A stretch of DNA of 64,000 nt from Lactococcus taiwanensis (GTDB lineage Bacteria > Bacillota > Bacilli > Lactobacillales > Streptococcaceae), in assembly GCF_014905395.1 (NCBI RefSeq), contig NZ_BNDT01000004.1, forward strand, positions 124,001 through 188,000, given 5' to 3'. Under the pieces are notes generated by a model that saw only the letters and a program-made list of their open reading frames with translations, ran no database searches and was not told the origin of the DNA. How positions within the stretch are numbered: the stretch's first letter is position 1; every line of letters starts with the position of its first letter. The position numbers were made by a program, and so were the translations under genes. Of this stretch, positions 9,255 through 17,884 are shown in pieces.

Positions 9255-10712
9255 TTGATCATGATTAAACTTGAACAGATTTTAGAAATCCTTAAAAAAG
9301 ATAACAATTTTCGTGAAATTTCCGCAGCTGGTGAATATTATTTTAACTGGGACAAAGAGGTCGTGTTTGAACAGCTCTCCTACGATTCACGTCAAACCAC
9401 AGCAGATACACTCTTCTTTGCAAAAGGCCTCAACTTTAAAAAAGAATATTTGACCAACCTATCCGCCCCTTTTTATGTTTCAGAGTTCGACTACGAAATG
9501 TCTATTCCAGCAATTATTGTGACCGACGTCAAAAGAGCAATGGCACTTATTGCTGCAGCTTTCTTTGACTATCCGCAAGAAAAGCTCAAAATCCTCGCAC
9601 TGACTGGGACAAAAGGTAAAACTACCTCGGCATATTTTGGCAAGGCCATCCTTGATGAAATGAATGGTGGCAAAACAGCCCTTCTCTCTACTGCTCAAAC
9701 AACGCTAGACGGTCATAATTATTTCAAATCTGAATTAACCACTCCTGAAAGTCTTGATTTGCTAGAGATGATGGCCAAGGCAGTCGAAAATGGCATGTCC
9801 CATCTCGTGATGGAAGTTTCCAGTCAAGCTTATAAAACAGAGCGTGTCTACGGTTTAACCTTTGATGTAGGTGTCTTTTTAAACATTTTCCCCGATCATA
9901 TCGGACCAGTTGAGCATCCAACTTTAGAGGATTACTTCTATTGTAAACGACAACTTTTACGCAACTCCCGCTATTTTGTAGCCAATCATGAGATGAAACA
10001 CTTTGGCATCATTCAAGAGGAATTGCTCGCACGGGCTATACCTCACGTTTTTTACGGTGAAGGCTCAGAAAATGTTATTACCGCCTCATCAGGCTTACAT
10101 TTTGTTACTGACGGAGCTGTCAGTGGTGAATTTGATATTCGTTTACTTGGACGATTCAATCAGGAAAATGCTTTGGCAACTGCCTTAGCTACTCAAGCCC
10201 TTGGCGCTAGCCCAGCACAAATCCGACGTGGTTTACAAAACGCTATCGTTCCTGGTCGGATGGAATTGCTGACTGCCTCAAATGGCGCACATATTTATAT
10301 TGATTATGCTCATAATGGTGTTTCGCTTGAAAATCTTGTCCAAGTCGTAGAGCGTCATCATACAGGGCGCCTCCTTATGGTCCTTGGTTCGACAGGAAAT
10401 AAAGGCGAAAGTCGTCGTCAGGATTTTGGTCAAGTTATTGAGCATCACCCTCGGCTTGAAGTGATATTGACGACCGACGATGCCAATTATGAAGATCCCC
10501 AAAATATTGCTGACGAAATCGCAAGCCAGGTCAGTCGCAAACTAGAATTTGAGCGTGATCGGGCCCTTGCCATCGCCAAAGCGATAAAAGCAACAAAAAA
10601 CAGTGATGATGCAGTCATTATTCCCGGCAAGGGAGCTGATCAGTTTCAACTCCTTAATGGTAAGCGTGAACCTTATATTGGTGATCGAAAAGCTGCTGAG
10701 CAAGCTCTATAA
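9255..10712 (+). CDS. murE: UDP-N-acetylmuramoyl-tripeptide synthetase MurE (probable L-lysine type)
   Basis: A 485-residue Mur ligase that adds the third residue to UDP-MurNAc-dipeptide. The ATP-binding loop [12 protein letters not shown] sits near residues 116-127, followed by a STAQTTL/TTPE substrate region and the C-terminal [11 protein letters not shown] block. Meso-DAP enzymes have DNPR in the C-terminal specificity loop; here the equivalent is [10 protein letters not shown]. This fits L-lysine addition, as expected for lactococcal peptidoglycan. The start is TTG 9255 (five bases after GAGGG) or ATG 9261 (eleven bases after), both in frame. A copy of the palindrome family lies in frame at 10108-10123. 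Confidence 0.93.
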   Translation: MIMIKLEQILEILKKDNNFREISAAGEYYFNWDKEVVFEQLSYDSRQTTADTLFFAKGLNFKKEYLTNLSAPFYVSEFDYEMSIPAIIVTDVKRAMALIAAAFFDYPQEKLKILALTGTKGKTTSAYFGKAILDEMNGGKTALLSTAQTTLDGHNYFKSELTTPESLDLLEMMAKAVENGMSHLVMEVSSQAYKTERVYGLTFDVGVFLNIFPDHIGPVEHPTLEDYFYCKRQLLRNSRYFVANHEMKHFGIIQEELLARAIPHVFYGEGSENVITASSGLHFVTDGAVSGEFDIRLLGRFNQENALATALATQALGASPAQIRRGLQNAIVPGRMELLTASNGAHIYIDYAHNGVSLENLVQVVERHHTGRLLMVLGSTGNKGESRRQDFGQVIEHHPRLEVILTTDDANYEDPQNIADEIASQVSRKLEFERDRALAIAKAIKATKNSDDAVIIPGKGADQFQLLNGKREPYIGDRKAAEQAL

Positions 10713-10776
10713 AGTCACTGACGGTGTGGTCAGTAAGCACAAAGCAAAAAAGAGCAACTTTCAAACACTTCTTTAT

Positions 10777-10807
10777 AAAAAAAGGACTCCTTAAGGAGCC
10801 TTTTTTT
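10777..10807 (+). terminator. Terminator after murE
   Basis: An A run, GGACTCC-TTAA-GGAGCC stem and seven T residues. It probably works both ways, serving murE and the convergent small gene at 10818. A dispersed palindrome (core 10718-10733) lies between the murE stop and this stem. Confidence 0.8.
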
Positions 10808-10817
10808 AACTTAAAAG

Positions 10818-11081
10818 TTATTTGACAAAATGATTCACCACTACGAGAAGCCGCTGAAGTTCCGCATGGGTCTCATAATTGACTGTGTCAGAGTTCAAAA
10901 GTGCCGACAAATCATGTGCAGTATAACCTGCTTCTTCACTAATTTCATCAATATTGAGCTTTTTTTCTTTCATTTTATACAAGATCGCTTGTTTAAAATT
11001 ATTCGTAATTTCTTCTTGTTGAAATTGGGAAAGGGTGTCAAATTCTTCGCTAGAATAATTCACTAAATGTTCTGCATCCAT
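10818..11081 (-). CDS. Small putative helix-turn-helix protein
   Basis: An 87-residue cytoplasmic protein. Residues about 38-70 (KEKKLNIDEISEEAGYTAHD and the following LSALLNSD) look like the paired helices of an XRE-type DNA-binding domain, here with acidic surroundings. The ATG is preceded by GAGGCG. It lies 25 bp downstream of adhA in the same direction and may be co-transcribed with it. I do not recognise a named family; DNA binding is an inference from the helix pattern. Confidence 0.6.
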   Translation of the reverse strand: MDAEHLVNYSSEEFDTLSQFQQEEITNNFKQAILYKMKEKKLNIDEISEEAGYTAHDLSALLNSDTVNYETHAELQRLLVVVNHFVK

Positions 11082-11106
11082 AGGATCGCCTCTTTTTTAA
11101 ATTATT

Positions 11107-12129
11107 TTATTTTGTAAAATCAATGACCATGCGGCCTTCAATTTTTCCTGCTTTCATCTCATCAATAATAGCATTCACTTCTTCAAGTCGACGTGTCGCA
11201 ACGATAGGTTTCACTTTCCCTTCAGCTGCAAATTGGAAAGCTTCAGCTAAATCCAACCGAGTTCCCACCAAAGAACCCGCAACTTCAACACCATCAAAAA
11301 CAGTGGTTGGGACAGACAACGTCATGTCTGTATTAGGCAAGGCAACCGCCACCATTTTACCCATGGGTTTCAAACAAGCAACAGCTTGTTCAAAAGCCAC
11401 GCGTGCAACAGCACATACGATAGAAGATCGAGCACCCAATCCTCCAGTGACTTCTTTAATCGCAGCTATAGGATCTTTCTCTCCTGAATTGATTATGACA
11501 TCTGCTCCAATCGCTTTAGCCAAGTTCAATTTATCTTGATTGATATCTACGGCAATCACTTTTGCACCAAAAACATTTTTAGCGTATTGAATGGCTAAAT
11601 TTCCAAGACCACCAGCACCAAAGATAACTTGCCATTCTCCTGGTTTCACGCCTGAAACTTTGATGGCTTTATAAGTGGTTACACCAGCGCAAGTAATCGA
11701 GCTGGCTTCAATCGGACTTAAATTTTGAGGAACTTTCACCGCATAATCAGCCACGACAATAGCTTGCTCAGCCATACCACCATCGACTGAGTAGCCAGCA
11801 TTTTTAACTTCACGACAGAATGTTTCATTACCAGATACGCAGTATTCACAGTGTCCGCAACCTTCAAAGAACCAAGCAACAGACACGCGATCCCCAACTT
11901 TGAGAGAAGTGACATCACTTCCAATTGCTTTCACAATACCAATTCCTTCATGCCCAAGGACGGTACCTGCTTTATTTCCATAATCCCCTGCGGCAACATG
12001 GAGATCAGTATGGCAAACCCCACAATATTCCATATCAAGAAGTGCCTCATTCGCACGAATTGGGCGAAGTTCTTTTTCGATAACATCTGCATATCCATCT
12101 GGATTTTGACGTACTACTGCTGCTTTCAT
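11107..12129 (-). CDS. adhA: Zinc-dependent alcohol dehydrogenase AdhA
   Basis: A 340-residue medium-chain dehydrogenase that interconverts alcohols and aldehydes with NAD(H). The catalytic zinc motif is CGVCHTDLH with GHEGIG, the structural zinc cysteines are in [15 protein letters not shown], and the Rossmann loop is [13 protein letters not shown]. The frame extends 13 codons upstream of the chosen start, but the ATG at 12127-12129 ([12 protein letters not shown]) has AAGGAG nine bases before it and is the usual family N-terminus. Very close to Lactococcus/Zymomonas-type AdhA. Confidence 0.93.
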   Translation of the reverse strand: MKAAVVRQNPDGYADVIEKELRPIRANEALLDMEYCGVCHTDLHVAAGDYGNKAGTVLGHEGIGIVKAIGSDVTSLKVGDRVSVAWFFEGCGHCEYCVSGNETFCREVKNAGYSVDGGMAEQAIVVADYAVKVPQNLSPIEASSITCAGVTTYKAIKVSGVKPGEWQVIFGAGGLGNLAIQYAKNVFGAKVIAVDINQDKLNLAKAIGADVIINSGEKDPIAAIKEVTGGLGARSSIVCAVARVAFEQAVACLKPMGKMVAVALPNTDMTLSVPTTVFDGVEVAGSLVGTRLDLAEAFQFAAEGKVKPIVATRRLEEVNAIIDEMKAGKIEGRMVIDFTK

Positions 12130-12155
12130 CTGAAAGTCTCCTTTTGTCTTTGTAT

Positions 12156-12169
12156 AATGCAAGCGCATT
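12156..12169 (-). promoter_or_regulatory. Palindrome in the adhA upstream region
   Basis: AATGC-AAGC-GCATT lies 27 bp upstream of the adhA start and overlaps a TATAC-like -10. It is only partly like a catabolite-responsive element (two mismatches to TGWNANCGNTNWCA). It may be an operator for fermentation control, but the regulator is not identifiable. Confidence 0.3.
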
Positions 12170-12279
12170 CATTTTCACTCATTTATTATATCATCTTAAT
12201 AAATGTAATACAAGTATTTTTGTGTATTTTTTCACATAAATTAAATTAGCTTAATTTTTTATTTCTACAACTTTTCACG

Positions 12280-12285
12280 TATAAT
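12280..12285 (+). promoter_or_regulatory. -10 box of recQ, nine bases before the ATG
   Basis: TATAAT at 12280-12285 is the only clear -10 upstream of recQ. The expected transcription start (about 12292) is almost on the ATG at 12295, and no Shine-Dalgarno sequence lies between. The -35 region is T-rich but poor. Confidence 0.45.
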
Positions 12286-12294
12286 AGAAACAAG

Positions 12295-14076
12295 ATGAAT
12301 TTAGAAGTAAAATTAAAAGAAGTCTTTGGCTATGAAAAATTTCGTGCTGGTCAAAAACAAATTATTGAACAAGTCCTATCGAACCGCGACACTTTAGGCA
12401 TTCTCCCCACTGGAGCTGGCAAGTCTATCTGTTATCAACTTCCAGCTGTAATTCAATCTGGAATAACGCTTGTGATCTCTCCGTTGATTAGTCTAATGAA
12501 AGATCAGGTGGACCAACTCAATATCACGGGTATTCCAGCGACGTTTATTAACTCTACACTCAACGAACAAGAAAGCAAAGAACGCATGCAACAAGTTCTC
12601 CAAGGTCACATCAAGATTCTCTTTGTTGCCCCGGAACGTTTTGAACTTGAAACCTTTAATCACTTTGTAAAAAGTCTTCCCCTTGACCTGATTGCCATCG
12701 ATGAGGCTCATTGTATCTCGCAGTGGGGGCATGATTTTCGTCCCAGTTATCTCAATTTTGCTCACCATCTAAGGAGTCTGCCCACTCAGCCCACTGTGCT
12801 AGCTTTAACAGCAACGGCTACACCTCAAGTAACAAGCGATATCCAAACGCTATTATCAATTTCTGCTAACCACACCGTCAAAACAGGATTTCTCAGAGAA
12901 AATCTGCATTTTGAAGTAGTCAAGGGAATAGAAAAACGCTCTTTTTTAAAAAAATATCTTCACGCGCAGGAAGCTTTGAGTGCTGGTATTATCTATGCCA
13001 GCACACGTAAAGAAGTAGATGAAGTTTACACTTGGCTCAACAACCAAAATTTTCCTGCTGTACGTTATCATGCAGGCCTTAGTGAAAGCGAACGTCAACA
13101 TAACCAAGAGCAATTTCTGTTTGATGAAATTCCACTGATGGTTGCGACCAATGCTTTTGGAATGGGAATAAATAAACCAAATGTTCGATTTGTTATCCAT
13201 TATGGTATGCCTGCTACGATTGAAAGTTACTATCAAGAAGCTGGGCGGGCAGGGCGTGATGGTTTGGAAGCCGACGCTATCCTCCTCTACTCTCCTAATG
13301 ATTTAAGGATTCGTAACTTCTTGATCGAGCAGGGTGATGGGGATGAGCAACACAAGGAACAGGCCTATGAAAAACTACGTCAAATGCAAGCTTATACTCA
13401 TTCTGAAACTTGTCTTCAACGTTATATTCTCCAATATTTTGGTGATGAAGGTAAAAATTGTGGAAAATGTACGAATTGCTTAGACGACCGTGAACAATTA
13501 GATATTACGGTAGACGCCCAAAAAGTACTTTCCTGTGTTATAAGGATGGGTGAGCGCTTTGGAAAAACAATGGTTGCACAAGTTCTCGTTGGTTCTAAAA
13601 ATAAAAATTTAACCAAATGGAAGTTTGAACAACTTTCTACCTTTGGGATTATGAAACAACACTCACAAAAAAATGTAGGAGAGTTGATCGACTTCTTGGT
13701 AGCCGAAGGTTATCTCCAAGTCACACCTGGAAAATTTCCTCTATTATTTGTGTCAACTGAGGGTCATCAGGTTTTACGAGGCCATTTGACTGTTTTTAGA
13801 CGTGCTCCCTTTGTCACAGTTGCTCAGAATGAAACTGGGGACAACTTTAATTCCAAACTTTTTGATCACTTGCGTACCCTTCGTCTAGAAGTTGCAAAGG
13901 ACGAGGGAGTACCTCCTTTTATGATTTTCTCTGACAGTAGTCTGAAAGATATGGCAGAAAAATCGCCTCAAGACGAAACAAGTTTTTTATCTATCAGTGG
14001 AGTGGGCCCTATCAAGCTCAAAAAATATGGGCAAGAATTTATCCAAGTAATTCAAAATTTTAATAACAAAAAATGA
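12295..14076 (+). CDS. recQ: ATP-dependent DNA helicase RecQ
   Basis: A 593-residue 3'-5' helicase for recombination and repair. Walker A is LPTGAGKS (Lys43), the DEAH box is AIDEAHCISQWGHDFRPSY, and motif VI is QEAGRAGRDG. A zinc-binding RQC region has the cysteines of CLQRY and CGKCTNCLD, and a C-terminal HRDC-like domain covers roughly residues 515-590 (ending ISGVGPIKLKKYGQEF). Length is normal. MNLEVKLKEVFGYEKFRAGQ is the usual family start, so the lack of a ribosome-binding site is real and not a misplaced start. Confidence 0.95.
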   Translation: MNLEVKLKEVFGYEKFRAGQKQIIEQVLSNRDTLGILPTGAGKSICYQLPAVIQSGITLVISPLISLMKDQVDQLNITGIPATFINSTLNEQESKERMQQVLQGHIKILFVAPERFELETFNHFVKSLPLDLIAIDEAHCISQWGHDFRPSYLNFAHHLRSLPTQPTVLALTATATPQVTSDIQTLLSISANHTVKTGFLRENLHFEVVKGIEKRSFLKKYLHAQEALSAGIIYASTRKEVDEVYTWLNNQNFPAVRYHAGLSESERQHNQEQFLFDEIPLMVATNAFGMGINKPNVRFVIHYGMPATIESYYQEAGRAGRDGLEADAILLYSPNDLRIRNFLIEQGDGDEQHKEQAYEKLRQMQAYTHSETCLQRYILQYFGDEGKNCGKCTNCLDDREQLDITVDAQKVLSCVIRMGERFGKTMVAQVLVGSKNKNLTKWKFEQLSTFGIMKQHSQKNVGELIDFLVAEGYLQVTPGKFPLLFVSTEGHQVLRGHLTVFRRAPFVTVAQNETGDNFNSKLFDHLRTLRLEVAKDEGVPPFMIFSDSSLKDMAEKSPQDETSFLSISGVGPIKLKKYGQEFIQVIQNFNNKK

Positions 14077-14098
14077 GATATTTCTATCTCATTTTTTC
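14067..14098. terminator. Bidirectional terminator recQ / beta-glucosidase
   Basis: AAAAAATGAGATA pairs with TATCTCATTTTTT around TTTC. The recQ stop codon lies inside the left arm. The stem serves recQ (+) and the converging glucosidase gene (-). Confidence 0.85.
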
Positions 14099-14111
14099 TT
14101 TTCAAAGCTTA

Positions 14112-15527
14112 TCAATCGCCTGACAAGATCGTTTCATCTACCTCAAAGCTACATGTTTGAGAAACTTCTTTAAACCAATATGCAGATTTTTTTAATTTTT
14201 TTTCTTGCGTATGAATATTTGTAGAAATAAGTCCATATCGATTGCGATAGGCATTTAACCAGCTCCAACAATCAATTGGAGTCCACAAATGATAGCCTAG
14301 ACAGTTGCTTCCCTCCTCCATAGCACGATTGAGCCAATAGAGATGCTCTTTAATAAATTGAATCCGATAGTCATCTTCAATGACCCCTTGCTCATTTACA
14401 TAGCGTTCTTCGTTGGATACACCCATACCATTTTCAGAGACAAACCAATCAATATTCCCATAATTTTCTTGAATATCCTTTGCAATATCATAGAGGGCTT
14501 TCGGATAAATTTCCCAGCCTTTATCCACATTCATACGGCAAGCTGGCATTTCATAGGGTTGCCAAAATTTATCCGGTACAAAGTCAACGGCTAAAGAATT
14601 AGCAGAATAGCGCGGACGCTGTACCCGATTAGGATGATAAAAATTAACTCCTAACAAGTCCACTCTATTAGCTTTTATAATTTCAAGTTCTTCCTCACTA
14701 GTTTCCCAAAGGACACCTTCTTTTTCTAGAAGTTTTATTAATTTTACAGGGAAACTTCCCTTGACGGAGGCATCCAAATACATGCGATTAAGCCATAAAT
14801 CTGCAATCTCACTGGCCTGGACATCTTCGGCTTCTTGCGTGGCTGGGTAAGGAGGGGTAAGGTTCAAAATCATCCCAATTTGACCATCAAGTTTCAAAGC
14901 TCTGTACTTTTCAATTGCCTTGCTTGATGCTAATTGCAAGTTATAAGCGACTTGTACCGCCGTTTTCCCCTCAATTTTCATCGGATAATGAAATTGTTTG
15001 TAGTAGCCTCCTTCCACTACTACGAGTGGTTCATTGTGAGTAAACCATGTTTTGACACGATCACCAAAAAGTCTAAAAGCCTGCTCAGCAAAACCTGCAT
15101 ACAAATCTACAACGGTTTTTGATGCCCAACCACCATAACGATGATAAAGTTCAACGGGTAAATCAAAGTGATGAAGATTCATCATGGGGGTGATACCTTG
15201 AGCAATAAACTCATCGATAACCGCATTGTAAAAAGCCACCGCTTCTTCGTTAAGGGTATTAAGCTCTAAATCATCAATTAAGCGAGACCACTGAATCGAA
15301 GTTCGGACCGTTTTTAATCCTGCTTCTTTCATCAAGCGTATATCTTTTTTGTAGTCATTATAAAAGTTACTAGCGGTATCTGGCCCTTGATGTTTATAAA
15401 ATCTTTCTGGCTGTATTTCATAGAAATAATCAAACATATTGGCATGTTTTTTTTGAAAACGTCCTTCAGTTTGTGGGCCACTTGTCGCTGCGCCCCACCA
15501 AAAATTTTTTGGAAATTGTACTCTCAT
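14112..15527 (-). CDS. 6-phospho-beta-glucosidase, GH1 family
   Basis: A 471-residue glycoside hydrolase family 1 enzyme that splits phosphorylated beta-glucosides after PTS uptake. The N-terminus FPKNFWWGAATSGPQTEG is typical. The acid/base motif is THNEP and the nucleophile motif is SENGMG (YENG/SENG type). It lies directly downstream of a cellobiose-family EIIC gene and an RpiR regulator, on the same strand, so the substrate is likely a phospho-beta-glucoside such as cellobiose, salicin or a gentiobiose-like sugar. The exact substrate cannot be read from the sequence. Confidence 0.92.
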   Translation of the reverse strand: MRVQFPKNFWWGAATSGPQTEGRFQKKHANMFDYFYEIQPERFYKHQGPDTASNFYNDYKKDIRLMKEAGLKTVRTSIQWSRLIDDLELNTLNEEAVAFYNAVIDEFIAQGITPMMNLHHFDLPVELYHRYGGWASKTVVDLYAGFAEQAFRLFGDRVKTWFTHNEPLVVVEGGYYKQFHYPMKIEGKTAVQVAYNLQLASSKAIEKYRALKLDGQIGMILNLTPPYPATQEAEDVQASEIADLWLNRMYLDASVKGSFPVKLIKLLEKEGVLWETSEEELEIIKANRVDLLGVNFYHPNRVQRPRYSANSLAVDFVPDKFWQPYEMPACRMNVDKGWEIYPKALYDIAKDIQENYGNIDWFVSENGMGVSNEERYVNEQGVIEDDYRIQFIKEHLYWLNRAMEEGSNCLGYHLWTPIDCWSWLNAYRNRYGLISTNIHTQEKKLKKSAYWFKEVSQTCSFEVDETILSGD

Positions 15528-15548
15528 TTCACTCTCCTTTAATAAAAT

Positions 15549-15576
15549 AGTTTTTCCAAGTCCTACTGGAAAAACT
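15549..15576 (-). repeat. Hairpin between EIIC and glucosidase genes
   Basis: AGTTTTTCCA and TGGAAAAACT form a 10-bp perfect inverted repeat in the 63-bp gap. On the minus strand only ATTTTATT follows, so it is at best a weak terminator. It may instead be an RNA-stability or processing element that sets the ratio of the two proteins. Confidence 0.5.
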
Positions 15577-15590
15577 AACTTTTTTTATTT

Positions 15591-16877
15591 TTAAGCTATT
15601 TCTTGGTTATCAATCGCCTTTAAGAATGGGAACCAAATTAAACCAATAATTAAGAATTGAACCAGTTGTAATACTGCTCCCATCACAGAGTTTGTGGCTA
15701 AAAAGCCAGAGATAAAGATAGGCATGGTCCATGGAACTTGCGCACCAGTGGTTAGTGGTACAAGTCCAGAAGCAAAACCAAGATAAGCAATGACTACCGA
15801 AACAATTGGTGCTAAAAGCCAAGGAATAAAGAGTGATACGTTCATTACCATTGGTAGACCAAAAATTACTGGTTCATTCACGTTGAAAAGTCCTGGAGCT
15901 AAAGCTAATCTAGCCACTTCTTTATATTGTTTTCGCTTCATCACAAAAGCCATGAGCAGGACCACAACGAGCGTCGATCCAGATCCACCTAATCCCACTG
16001 TGAAGGTATCCATAAAGGATTTTGTAACAATATGGCCATGTTCTGCCAAGGCATTAGTCCCCTGTTGAGTAAGACTTGCGTTATCAAGCATGTTCGTTTG
16101 CCAAAAAGGTTCAAAGACTGAGTTAACAATAACCTGACCATGCAGGCCGAAAAACCACAGAAATTGAACGAGGAAAATAGCAATAATTGTCGCTGGTAAT
16201 CCTGTGCCTAGCCCTGTTAAAGGTTTTTGAATCAGATTATAAATGACATCATGAAGATTTGTGGTGAACACGCCCACCATAATTGCATTAATGATTAGAA
16301 ACACAAAGAGGGTTCCGAGGGCAGGAATCAAAGAGGCAAAAGATTTAGATACAGCAGGTGGCACTCCATCGGGCATTTTGATGACGTAGCCCTTTTTTGT
16401 CAACCACACAAAAATCTTTGCAGCAAGGAAGGCTGAAAGAATTCCCAGAAACATTCCTTTTGCTCCGAGACGATCTAGACTCAGTAAACCCGTGCCTTCG
16501 ATTGATTTCCCATTGGCACCGGTCACTAATACCGTAAATGGGGTTAGAATAAGGAAAGAAGCCAGGGCAACTACTCCGCCAAATATTCTTTCAACTTCTT
16601 CGGTTTTCGCCCAGTAATATCCAATAGCTAAAGTGACAAAAACGGTCATGATGGACATCGTTGCACTTTGCCCATTACCAAATAAGTTAGCAAAATTATT
16701 CTTTAGCGTGTCTGGCCAGAAGGGGAGATTATTGAAAACCACAATCAAGGAACCAAACATCGTTAACGGAAAAGAAACCATAAAGGCGTCACGCAACGTG
16801 ATGAGATACTTATTTGCCCCAATCTTTGTAGCGACAGGCAAAACTTTTTCCGATAAAACCTCCATAAACTTATTCAT
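15591..16877 (-). CDS. PTS lactose/cellobiose-family EIIC permease
   Basis: A 428-residue membrane component of the phosphotransferase system (CelB-like EIIC). It imports a beta-glucoside while it is phosphorylated by EIIB. The N-terminus MNKFMEVLSEKVLPVATKIG and several hydrophobic segments with the NEPVIFGLPMVMN motif identify the family. The start used (ATG 16875-16877) has AGGAGG seven bases before it; the frame runs 18 codons further up without one. No EIIA or EIIB gene lies nearby, so partner subunits must be encoded elsewhere. Confidence 0.92.
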   Translation of the reverse strand: MNKFMEVLSEKVLPVATKIGANKYLITLRDAFMVSFPLTMFGSLIVVFNNLPFWPDTLKNNFANLFGNGQSATMSIMTVFVTLAIGYYWAKTEEVERIFGGVVALASFLILTPFTVLVTGANGKSIEGTGLLSLDRLGAKGMFLGILSAFLAAKIFVWLTKKGYVIKMPDGVPPAVSKSFASLIPALGTLFVFLIINAIMVGVFTTNLHDVIYNLIQKPLTGLGTGLPATIIAIFLVQFLWFFGLHGQVIVNSVFEPFWQTNMLDNASLTQQGTNALAEHGHIVTKSFMDTFTVGLGGSGSTLVVVLLMAFVMKRKQYKEVARLALAPGLFNVNEPVIFGLPMVMNVSLFIPWLLAPIVSVVIAYLGFASGLVPLTTGAQVPWTMPIFISGFLATNSVMGAVLQLVQFLIIGLIWFPFLKAIDNQEIA

Positions 16878-16921
16878 GGAAATCCTCCTTTTATAAAATA
16901 TATAAATTACTCTACAAAAGA

Positions 16922-16950
16922 AGTATATCATAAACAGAAATATATTTCAA
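16922..16950 (-). promoter_or_regulatory. Promoter of the EIIC-glucosidase transcript
   Basis: Minus-strand -35 TTGAAA (16945-16950), 17-bp spacer, -10 TATACT (16922-16927). The -35 sits within the operator palindrome at 16937-16948, so a protein bound there would block transcription. Confidence 0.7.
16937..16948. promoter_or_regulatory. RpiR-type operator, proximal copy
   Basis: Perfect 12-bp palindrome GAAATATATTTC overlapping the -35 of the EIIC promoter. RpiR-family regulators are known to bind TGAAA-N-TTTCA-type sites. The gene for such a regulator is directly upstream. Confidence 0.65.
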
Positions 16951-16966
16951 TGTCTATTTTAAATTT

Positions 16967-16978
16967 GAAATATATTTC
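16967..16978. promoter_or_regulatory. RpiR-type operator, distal copy
   Basis: Second identical palindrome GAAATATATTTC, centred exactly 30 bp (about three helical turns) from the first and one base beyond the rpiR stop codon. The phasing suggests cooperative binding on one DNA face. Confidence 0.6.
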
Positions 16979-16979
16979 A

Positions 16980-17762
16980 TCAATCGAGTTCTCCATTGTC
17001 AATATAGGCAGCTAACATGGAGGAAAAAATATAAAATGCGAAACGATTATCTAATTGTTGGAGGTGATGAGAAACTGAAAAATCCGTGATATTTGATGGT
17101 AGAACTACCACTACTTCTGCGGCTTCTTTTAATTTTTTATCATGATTCATGGTAATAAACACAAGTTTTGCTCCCGTTTTTTGAGAGCGTTCAATAATCT
17201 CTGAATAAGCTTCACTATTACCAGAAACCGAAAAAATGATAAGAACATCATCGGCGGTAAGAATCCTTGATAAGTAAAAGATCTTGGTACGACTGGTCAC
17301 AGCTTCCATATAATGATCTTGATAAAGTAATGAATAAACAAATTGTTCGGCAGAAAGTCCAGATGAGCCTATCCCCAAGGCGCGCGTCACTTTTGCTTTT
17401 TTTACCAAATCGACGATTTTTTCTAAGTCTTTTTCAGATACACTTTTTTCGATGGCATCAAGTTGACTCTTAAAGCCGGAGATTACTGATTTTGAAAAGT
17501 TATGAGTTTCATTTTTCTCTTCTTTATTTTGCATTTCCGACTGATAGATTTCTAGAGATTGTTTAAACTCAGCTAAGCCTCTATATTTTAATTTCTTAGC
17601 GACACGCATGATGGCAGCAGGGGACACTTCCAAAAGGTTGGCTGCTTCTTGCACAGAATGTTGAATAAGAATTTCAGGTTTTTCAATTAGCTGTCCGGTA
17701 ATTTTTCGGTCTGTTTTGGTCAGTTCAGTAAAATGAATCGAAATTTTTTCTTGTAATCGCAT
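16980..17762 (-). CDS. RpiR/MurR-family transcriptional regulator
   Basis: A 260-residue sugar-phosphate-responsive regulator. Residues 1-77 are the RpiR helix-turn-helix (AANLLEVSPAAIMRVAKKLK). Residues about 110-245 are a SIS domain (ALGIGSSGLSAEQF, IIFSVSGNSEAY) that would bind a phosphosugar. It is transcribed toward the EIIC and glucosidase genes, and two matching palindromes lie between. It most likely controls the beta-glucoside genes; whether it represses or activates is not visible. Confidence 0.9.
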   Translation of the reverse strand: MRLQEKISIHFTELTKTDRKITGQLIEKPEILIQHSVQEAANLLEVSPAAIMRVAKKLKYRGLAEFKQSLEIYQSEMQNKEEKNETHNFSKSVISGFKSQLDAIEKSVSEKDLEKIVDLVKKAKVTRALGIGSSGLSAEQFVYSLLYQDHYMEAVTSRTKIFYLSRILTADDVLIIFSVSGNSEAYSEIIERSQKTGAKLVFITMNHDKKLKEAAEVVVVLPSNITDFSVSHHLQQLDNRFAFYIFSSMLAAYIDNGELD

Positions 17763-17854
17763 CTTTCATCCTTTGTTTTTTTGAATGGTATCTTCCTCTC
17801 ATTATAACAAAAACAAAACTCTGGTGCTTATGAACTCTTATTTAAGAGAAGAAT

Positions 17855-17884
17855 AAAAAGCTGGACCTAAAGTCCAACTTTTTA
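17855..17884 (-). terminator. Terminator of yjeM
   Basis: AAAAAG-TGGAC pairs with GTCCA-CTTTTT. The stem overlaps the yjeM stop codon at 17882. A second small inverted repeat (CTCTT-ATTT-AAGAG) lies beside it. Confidence 0.8.

Noticed and set aside
12153-12172. Catabolite-responsive element in front of adhA
   Set aside because: Two mismatches to the consensus; reported only as a palindrome.
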